From: JAGVSZ01 sp963747775
GTDB lineage: Bacteria; Pseudomonadota; Gammaproteobacteria; Burkholderiales; SG8-39
Direction of reading: 5' to 3'
Length of the DNA stretch: 64,000 nt
Assembly: GCA_963747775.1 (NCBI GenBank)
Contig: CAVVGT010000009.1
Location: 248,001-312,000 of the forward strand
Both the position numbers and the translations under genes were made by a program. The first letter of the stretch is position 1. The number at the start of each line of letters is the position of its first letter. Under the pieces are notes generated by a model, which saw nothing but the letters and a program-made list of their open reading frames with translations, was not told the origin of the DNA and did no database searches. Positions 59,073 through 64,000 of the stretch are shown here, piece by piece.

Positions 59073-60251
59073 TCAGCCCGCGCGGAGAAACCCGCGCGGC
59101 GCCTGGTGCATCCGCTCGCAGCCGGTCGGCGTGATTCGCACCAGCTCGCCGACTTGCACGCCTGCCTTGCCGTCGCGCGTGATCACGTTCGGCTGCACCA
59201 CGATCGTCATGTTCGCCTCGAGGCGCAGGTCGGAGAGCGGCCCGGCAGGCCGGCTCGTCGAGCCCACGATCGGCTGCCAGTAGCCGCCGCCGAAGCCGTG
59301 GACGACGTCGTCGCAGATGGTGAACCCCGCCCGCTCCACCACCGCCGTGGCGGCGAGGATCTCCGCCGCGGTCGCCCCCGGCCGCAGGCACCCGGCGATC
59401 GCATCGAATGCCACCTCTGCGGTCGCGTGCAGCTCGCGATACAGCGGCGTGGGCTCGGCTTCGATCGCGTAGGTACGCAGCACCTGCCCGGGATAGTCGT
59501 GGAAGAAGTTCGCGCTGATCTCGACGAACATGGCGTCGCCGGCATTCACCCGCCGCGTCGAATGGAACTGGCGCGGCACGCACAGGTCCGGGTTCGCCAT
59601 CGAGGTCACGCCGATGTAGTGGATCAGCGTTGTGCCCCCGTGGCCCACATAGGCGCGCTCCACGATGTCCGCCAGCTCGCGCTCGGTCAGCCCGGCGCGC
59701 GCCTCGCGCTCCAGCGCCGCAATCGCGAGATCGCTCAGCCACGCGCCGACGCGCAGCCAGTCGATCTCCTCGTCCGATTTGCGCATACGCAACCACGGGT
59801 ATTCCGGGCCGAGGTCGACGAGGTCGAATTCGCTCGCGAGCGCGCGGACCTTCGACCATGCCAGCGGCCCCATCAGGCCGACGCGCCGCGCACCGCGGGA
59901 CTTGAGCGCCTCGATCGCCTTGCGCACGCCCTGGTGCTCGCCCCATGCGACCTCGGCGTCGCGGGCGATGCGCCGGGCGAGCGGCAGGTGGTTGAACCAC
60001 TCGACGAACATCCTCTCCCGCACTCCGGGCGAGAACACCACGAGCGCCTCGGCGGTGATCGGCCAGCCGGTCAGCCACTGCACGCCGCTGCCGGCGCGGT
60101 TCTCGCCGCACAGGAGCACATGGTCGCACCCGTGCTTTGCCGCGGCCAGTGCGAGCACGCCACGCCGGCGCGCGAACTCCGCGTCCGAGAACCGCGGATA
60201 GTCCTGCTCGAGCAGCGGCCGCAGCCGCGCGTCGAGGACCGGCGGCGTCAT
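59073..60251 (-). CDS. M24-fold (Xaa-Pro peptidase/creatinase-like) protein with lost metal ligands
   Basis: A 392-residue pita-bread-fold protein. The N-terminal domain covers residues 1-155. In the C-terminal domain the five metal positions of M24 peptidases read: Asp to Glu (A-M-F-V-E-I), Asp to Gln (P-G-Q-V-L-R-T), His kept (V-V-H-G-F-G-G), Glu to Gln (V-V-Q-P-N), Glu to Gly (Q-V-G-E-L-V). Four of five changed means a metal peptidase is unlikely; metal-free creatinase shows the fold can work without. Start ATG 60251 overlaps the dehydrogenase stop (ATGA). A C-N bond hydrolase acting before or after that dehydrogenase is my inference. Confidence 0.8.
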   Translation of the reverse strand: MTPPVLDARLRPLLEQDYPRFSDAEFARRRGVLALAAAKHGCDHVLLCGENRAGSGVQWLTGWPITAEALVVFSPGVRERMFVEWFNHLPLARRIARDAEVAWGEHQGVRKAIEALKSRGARRVGLMGPLAWSKVRALASEFDLVDLGPEYPWLRMRKSDEEIDWLRVGAWLSDLAIAALEREARAGLTERELADIVERAYVGHGGTTLIHYIGVTSMANPDLCVPRQFHSTRRVNAGDAMFVEISANFFHDYPGQVLRTYAIEAEPTPLYRELHATAEVAFDAIAGCLRPGATAAEILAATAVVERAGFTICDDVVHGFGGGYWQPIVGSTSRPAGPLSDLRLEANMTIVVQPNVITRDGKAGVQVGELVRITPTGCERMHQAPRGFLRAG

Positions 60252-61165
60252 TGCGCGCCTGCGCCGCCGGCGCGTTCGATCAGCTTTGCGAGCACCGGCC
60301 AATAATTGGCGCCGAATCCGGCCGCGGAAGTCGCTTGCAGCAGCTCGGCAGTGAGCGCCGCGCCGCGCGCCTCGATGCCGCACCCCTGCGCCAGCTCGAG
60401 CGCCAGGCGAATGTCCTTCAGCGCGTAGTCCGTCGGGAACGCCTTCTCCGGGAACGACCCGGGCACCATCGCCTTCATCCCGTGGTTCCGCAGCGCGAAG
60501 CTGTCGGCCGAGCCGCGCGCGAGCGCCTCGAAGAGCCGCTGGCCTTCCACGCCGGCGCGTGCACCGATTGCAAGGGCCTCGGCCAGCGCCTGCCCGGTCA
60601 TGAAGAGGACCATGTTGTTCAGGATCTTGACCACCTGACCGGTGCCGGCCGGTCCGCAGTGGATGACGTCGCTACCCATGAGTTCGAGCAGCGGCCGCAG
60701 TTCGCCGAACGCGGCATCCGACCCGCCGACCATGATGAGCAGCGTGCCGTTCTGCGCCGCGGCGCGCGTGCGCGCAACCGGCGCGTCCACGAACCCGATG
60801 CCGGCGGCGGCAAGCGCGCTCGCGATGCGGCGCGTCGCCTCGACTGCGCTGGTGCTCATGTCGACGATGTCGCGGACGCGACCGCGCGACGCGGCGATGC
60901 CGCCGGCGCCGAGGCACACCGCCTCGACCTCGACGGCGCTCGGCAGGGAAAGGAACACGACCTCCGCGCTCGCGGCGACCTCGACGACCGAGGCGCAGGC
61001 GCGCACCCCGCAGGAAGCGAGCCGCTGGAGGGGTGCGGGATCGGGGTCGAACGCGAACACCGCGCGGCCGCTCCTGCGCGCCAGGTTAGCGCACATCGGC
61101 TCGCCCATCACCCCGAGGCCGATGAAGCCGAGGTCGACGAAACTAAGCGCGCCCGCGTCACTCAT
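60248..61165 (-). CDS. NAD(P)-dependent beta-hydroxyacid dehydrogenase (second paralog)
   Basis: A 305-residue beta-hydroxyacid dehydrogenase. Cofactor motif G-L-G-V-M-G near residue 16; the signature D-A-P-V-A-R-T near residue 126 departs from the standard D-A-P-V-S-G-G, which changes the substrate site; catalytic lysine in V-V-K-I-L-N-N near residue 178. It is coupled by ATGA to the M24-fold gene. It lies 24 bases after the infA stop on the same strand, so some read-through from infA is possible. Substrate unknown. Confidence 0.87.
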   Translation of the reverse strand: MSDAGALSFVDLGFIGLGVMGEPMCANLARRSGRAVFAFDPDPAPLQRLASCGVRACASVVEVAASAEVVFLSLPSAVEVEAVCLGAGGIAASRGRVRDIVDMSTSAVEATRRIASALAAAGIGFVDAPVARTRAAAQNGTLLIMVGGSDAAFGELRPLLELMGSDVIHCGPAGTGQVVKILNNMVLFMTGQALAEALAIGARAGVEGQRLFEALARGSADSFALRNHGMKAMVPGSFPEKAFPTDYALKDIRLALELAQGCGIEARGAALTAELLQATSAAGFGANYWPVLAKLIERAGGAGAQ

Positions 61166-61189
61166 CGCGCGCGCGCCGCGACCGCAGCG

Positions 61190-61459
61190 TTAGCGCCGCC
61201 GGCGCTGCGGCGGCACGCCGACCGGTGTGGTCGGACGCTCGTCCTTGTGGCGGAAGTTGATGCGGCCCTTGGTCAGGTCGTAGGGCGACATCTCGAGCGT
61301 GACCTTGTCGCCGGCGAGGATGCGGATGCGGTGCTTGCGGATCTTGCCCGAGGCATACGCGATCACCTCGGTGCCGTTCGAGAGCGTGACCCGGAAGCGG
61401 GTGTCCGGGAACACCTCGCTCACGACGCCTTCCATCTCGATCAGCTCTTCCTTGGGCAT
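61190..61459 (-). CDS. infA: translation initiation factor IF-1 (long-tailed type)
   Basis: An 89-residue IF-1: E-E-L-I-E-M-E-G-V-V near the start, R-F-R-V-T-L-S-N-G near residue 21, R-K-H-R-I-R-I-L-A-G-D near residue 41 and S-P-Y-D-L-T-K-G-R-I near residue 58. It is about 17 residues longer than the 72-residue standard, ending in a proline/arginine tail. Some betaproteobacteria have two IF-1 genes, the second of this longer kind, usually away from the ribosomal operon. It binds the 30S A-site. AGGAG precedes ATG 61459. It follows the cold-shock gene by 91 bases, so the two may share a cold-inducible transcript. Confidence 0.92.
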   Translation of the reverse strand: MPKEELIEMEGVVSEVFPDTRFRVTLSNGTEVIAYASGKIRKHRIRILAGDKVTLEMSPYDLTKGRINFRHKDERPTTPVGVPPQRRRR

Positions 61460-61550
61460 TGCGTCTCCTATGCGCGCGAACCGGCGCCGCGCGCGGCCCG
61501 TTGCCGGCGGCGAGTGGGAGCCGAGGCGGCGGGCGCCGCCACGGTGAGGA

Positions 61551-61757
61551 TCAGACCGCCTTCAGGTTCACCGCCGAGACGCGGCCGTCGCGCCCCGTCT
61601 GGAGCTCGAACTGGACCTTCTGCTTCTCGGCAAGCGTGCCCATTCCGGCGCGCTCGACGGCGGAGATGTGCACGAACACGTCTTTCGAGCCGTCGTCGGG
61701 CTGGATGAACCCGAAACCTTTGGTGGCGTTGAAGAACTTTACGGTGCCAGTAGCCAT
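61551..61757 (-). CDS. cold-shock protein (CspA family)
   Basis: A 68-residue OB-fold RNA chaperone. RNP1 is K-G-F-G-F-I-Q near residue 13 and RNP2 V-F-V-H-I near residue 27. It begins M-A-T-G-T-V-K-F-F-N. AGGAGG precedes ATG 61757 by seven bases. The predicted promoter lies far upstream, giving a 5' untranslated leader of about 120 bases, as expected for cold-regulated csp mRNAs. It is followed by infA on the same strand. Confidence 0.95.
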   Translation of the reverse strand: MATGTVKFFNATKGFGFIQPDDGSKDVFVHISAVERAGMGTLAEKQKVQFELQTGRDGRVSAVNLKAV

Positions 61758-61883
61758 GGAGTTCCTCCTGATCTGGCGTTGCCGGGCGCGGGAGTACGCA
61801 CGGCCTCAAATCACGCAAGGGAACAGACCAGAATTTCACCCCGAGGGGGTGCAGTGGACGACCCAGCCAATTCGATGGGCGGA

Positions 61884-61912
61884 AATATGCTTCGGGTCGC
61901 CAATTTTTGCAA
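61884..61912 (-). promoter_or_regulatory. promoter for the cold-shock gene, long leader
   Basis: On the minus strand TTGCAA, exactly 17 bases, then CATATT, in an AT-rich patch. Transcription would start near 61877, leaving a leader of about 120 bases before the csp start. Confidence 0.5.
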
Positions 61913-61947
61913 GTCCGGGGGGCTCCACGGGAAGACCGTACCGCCCC

Positions 61948-63021
61948 CTACCGACGGGGCAGGCCGAGCGCGCCTGCCATCCAGTCTGCGGTCTGGGTCC
62001 GGTACCGATAGGGCCGGTTGTTGGCGATGTGATTGCCGTCCGCGACGACGAGCAGCTCGACCGGCCCCGCCGCTTCCGCGGCGATCCGCTCGGCATCCTG
62101 CCACGGCACGAGTCGATCCAGCTTGCCGGACACGAGATAGAGCGGGCACTCGATCCGGCGCGCGGCGTCCTTGAGCGTGAGCGTCGCCGCATGACGCCGT
62201 GCCGCGTCCTGCGTCGGAAGGTGGCTGCGCACGCGGAAAGCCTCGCGCGTGAGATCGGGCAGCGCGTCCCACGCCGCGGCCCAATCGTACGGGCCCGCGA
62301 GTCCGATGCAGGCCTTGATCCGCTTCTCGAACGCCGCCGCGCGCGGCGCGTAGTAACCACCAAGGCTCACCCCCCACAGGCCGATGCGGCTCGCGTCGAG
62401 GTCGCCGCGCCCCTCGATCCAGTCGGCCATGCTGCGCACCGGCACTTCGTAGTCGCCGCGAATCGGAAAGTCGTACTCCGCTTCGCCCTGCCCTGGCCCG
62501 TCGACGCAGAGCGTCGCCATGCCGCGCGCGAGGAACGGTAGCTCGTAGGCTTCCAGCTCCTCCTTGGCCGAATCGAGCCCGGGCACCATGATCAGCACCG
62601 GCGGCCGCACGGCGCCGTCAGGCTTGCGCAGGATTCCCGCGAGCGCGCGGCCTGCGTACGGGATCTCGACCCGCTCGCCCGGCGGGCGCAGATGCGGGAG
62701 CGCGAGCTGCCGGCACTCGACCGCTTTGATGTGCGCGCCGCGCATCTGCGCCACGTCGTGGACGAACAGGAACTTCGCGAAGTGGTAGTAGATCGCGGCG
62801 CGGGAGAGATGCTCGGCGGCGCTCAGCCTGTAGCCCGCCACGAGCGCCTCGCGCCCGAGCGCCTCGTGCACGGCCGCGCGCGCGGACCAGGCGCGGCACC
62901 AGTCCTCCCAGCGTTCGATGCCGGCCGTCACCTCCTGGAAATCGGCGAGCGCGACCCCGTTGGAGATGAAGCGCGGCAGCCAGTGCGAGATCGCGGTCTC
63001 GACCCGCGGGTCACGTGCCAT
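61948..63021 (-). CDS. alpha/beta hydrolase (2,6-dihydroxypseudooxynicotine hydrolase-like)
   Basis: A 357-residue hydrolase with an N-terminal helical cap (residues 1-130) and an alpha/beta core. Oxyanion region V-P-G-L-D-S near residue 146, nucleophile elbow G-V-S-L-G-G near residue 217, acid in S-G-K-L-D-R-L near residue 295, histidine in D-G-N-H-I-A-N near residue 328. Length and the cap resemble C-C bond hydrolases of the pseudooxynicotine/DUF1100 type. Substrate unknown. The start is ATG 63021. It is 26 bases downstream of the oxygenase gene on the same strand. Confidence 0.82.
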   Translation of the reverse strand: MARDPRVETAISHWLPRFISNGVALADFQEVTAGIERWEDWCRAWSARAAVHEALGREALVAGYRLSAAEHLSRAAIYYHFAKFLFVHDVAQMRGAHIKAVECRQLALPHLRPPGERVEIPYAGRALAGILRKPDGAVRPPVLIMVPGLDSAKEELEAYELPFLARGMATLCVDGPGQGEAEYDFPIRGDYEVPVRSMADWIEGRGDLDASRIGLWGVSLGGYYAPRAAAFEKRIKACIGLAGPYDWAAAWDALPDLTREAFRVRSHLPTQDAARRHAATLTLKDAARRIECPLYLVSGKLDRLVPWQDAERIAAEAAGPVELLVVADGNHIANNRPYRYRTQTADWMAGALGLPRR

Positions 63022-63047
63022 TCGATCGTCCTGATCGCGAGCGGGGG

Positions 63048-64000
63048 TCAGCCGGCCTTGCGCGGGTGCAGGTCGAAGGCGAGACAGAGCCGCCGCTCGG
63101 CGTTCTCCACCGGCAGCGGGATCGTGTCGTGCCACAGATACGACGGGAAGGTGACCAGGAGACCGGGTTCGGGCTGCACCGCGCGCGTGATCGGCTCGCG
63201 CGTCAGCGGGATGTCGCGTCGGGATCCACCGACCTTCAGCCAGCCGGCCTGACCCGCCGCCGGATTGCGCACCACTGCGGGCACCTCCACGTAGTACACG
63301 CCGCTCAGCCAGCCGTCGGCGTGAATGTGCGGCAGCATCTTGCCGCCGCTCGTCATCTTCACCGCCCAGAGATCGAGATGGAACCGCGGCGGCGCGCCGC
63401 GCACGAACGGGTGGCGCGGATCCTCGTTCGGCAGGCTCTTGAGACGCTGCTCGAACCCGTAGGCGATGAACTGCTTCAGGATCGAGGGTGCATCGTCGCG
63501 GTAGTCGGCGAGGTTTCGGGTCGTGTGCCAGCCCTTGTAGGTGGCGTACTCGGGCGGATCCTCGCGCATGCTCGCCTCGTCCGCCGCGAAGTCGGCGAGC
63601 GCCCGGTTGAGCGCGGCGATGTCCTCGGCGCGATAGCCGAGATCGGCGAGCCGGAGGGTGTGCACGAAGTGATGCGGGTCGGAGAGCCAGGCCTCCTCGT
63701 CGCGCCGCCCCAGCTCGGCGAGCGCGAGCGTCTTCAGCGCGAGGGCGCGAACTTCCCAGACCTTGAGCTGCAGGGCCCGGTCGATCGGCGCGAGTGCGTC
63801 CGCGGCCCGGCGGTGCACCATCAGGCACTCGCCCAACGCGACGAGCGTCTCGAGGTCGCGCGGGTCGATCTGCGCGGCGCGCTCGAAGGCTTGCACCGCC
63901 GCATCGCAATGCCCGAGCTTGGCGTGCAACGTCCCCATGAAGTAGCTGGCCTTGGCGTAGCCGGGATTCGCCGCCGCGATGCGCTCGAGGAGCGCCAGGG
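63048..64000 (-). CDS. TPR-2OG-Fe(II) oxygenase, 5' truncated by window edge
   Basis: The frame is open to the last base, so the N-terminus lies outside. The visible part starts with tetratricopeptide repeats (A-V-Q-A-F-E-R-A-A-Q-I-D-P-R-D). It ends with a double-stranded beta-helix oxygenase domain of the 2OG-FeII_Oxy_5 kind: iron ligands H-A-D in H-I-H-A-D-G-W, second histidine in L-W-H-D-T-I-P and a 2-oxoglutarate arginine likely in E-R-R-L-C-L-A-F. Such proteins are putative protein or small-molecule hydroxylases. An internal ATG at 63938 is unlikely to be the true start, because TPR sequence continues beyond it. Confidence 0.85.
   Translation of the reverse strand, partial: LALLERIAAANPGYAKASYFMGTLHAKLGHCDAAVQAFERAAQIDPRDLETLVALGECLMVHRRAADALAPIDRALQLKVWEVRALALKTLALAELGRRDEEAWLSDPHHFVHTLRLADLGYRAEDIAALNRALADFAADEASMREDPPEYATYKGWHTTRNLADYRDDAPSILKQFIAYGFEQRLKSLPNEDPRHPFVRGAPPRFHLDLWAVKMTSGGKMLPHIHADGWLSGVYYVEVPAVVRNPAAGQAGWLKVGGSRRDIPLTREPITRAVQPEPGLLVTFPSYLWHDTIPLPVENAERRLCLAFDLHPRKAG

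Noticed and set aside
1..64000. tRNA, rRNA, CRISPR arrays, insertion sequences, integrases, prophage modules
   Set aside because: None found by eye; the tail-tube gene at 41.5 kb stands alone without other phage genes.

Overview
The window looks like chromosomal DNA of a high-GC betaproteobacterium, probably an uncultured member of the Burkholderiales. The reasons are very GC-rich third codon positions, three Bug/TctC-type solute receptors scattered beside catabolic genes, an AddAB-like repair pair of the type common in beta- and gammaproteobacteria, a long-tailed IF-1, and many four-base ATGA gene overlaps. No rRNA, tRNA, CRISPR array, transposase or integrase was seen. Most genes serve the uptake and breakdown of organic acids, amides and aromatic or heterocyclic compounds.

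Layout. 1-3.3 kb: an extradiol-dioxygenase-like VOC protein (5' cut off), a frameshifted N-acyl-D-amino-acid deacylase and an FAD-dependent ferredoxin reductase. 3.5-11.7 kb: a GYD-domain protein, then a hydantoinase pair (hyuA-hyuB) divergent from a TRAP transporter operon, followed by a lower-GC orphan gene. 11.8-18.7 kb: a thioesterase, a GFA-family protein divergent from an AraC regulator, a TTC38-like TPR protein, a papain-like protease fused to an alpha/beta hydrolase, and a MazG-like protein with a long linker and eroded metal site. 18.8-27.4 kb: the AddA/AddB-like helicase-nuclease pair, two tiny overlapping genes, a Bug receptor and a WYL regulator; next to the regulator is a possible small RNA with a strong terminator.

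27.4-39.5 kb: a second D-aminoacylase family member, an alpha/beta hydrolase, a Rieske oxygenase, an SDR enzyme, two small secreted proteins, an enoyl-CoA hydratase/Bug receptor/CoA-transferase group divergent from an acyl-CoA dehydrogenase, and a cyclic-nucleotide-gated patatin. 39.9-46.3 kb: an exported YqgE/AlgH protein, a peroxiredoxin, an orphan phage-type tail-tube protein with a partner, acetoacetyl-CoA synthetase, gamma-glutamyltransferase and a 15-residue lysine-rich peptide gene with its own promoter and terminator. 46.3-50.8 kb: a likely operon cupin, amidohydrolase, 3-hydroxyisobutyrate-dehydrogenase-like enzyme, lipoprotein and O-GlcNAc-transferase-like protein. 50.9-55.2 kb: a divergent operon of a Bug receptor, a two-subunit molybdenum hydroxylase and a ModA-like protein. 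55.5-64 kb: a FadD ligase, a membrane protein/exported aldo-keto reductase pair, an M24-fold protein with a dehydrogenase, infA, a cold-shock gene with a long leader, an alpha/beta hydrolase and a TPR-2OG oxygenase running off the end.

Sequence quality matters here. Genes between about 40.7 and 47.3 kb carry many single-base indels, mostly in G or C runs, while conserved protein sequence continues in the new frame after each one. This looks more like residual consensus error than gene decay.
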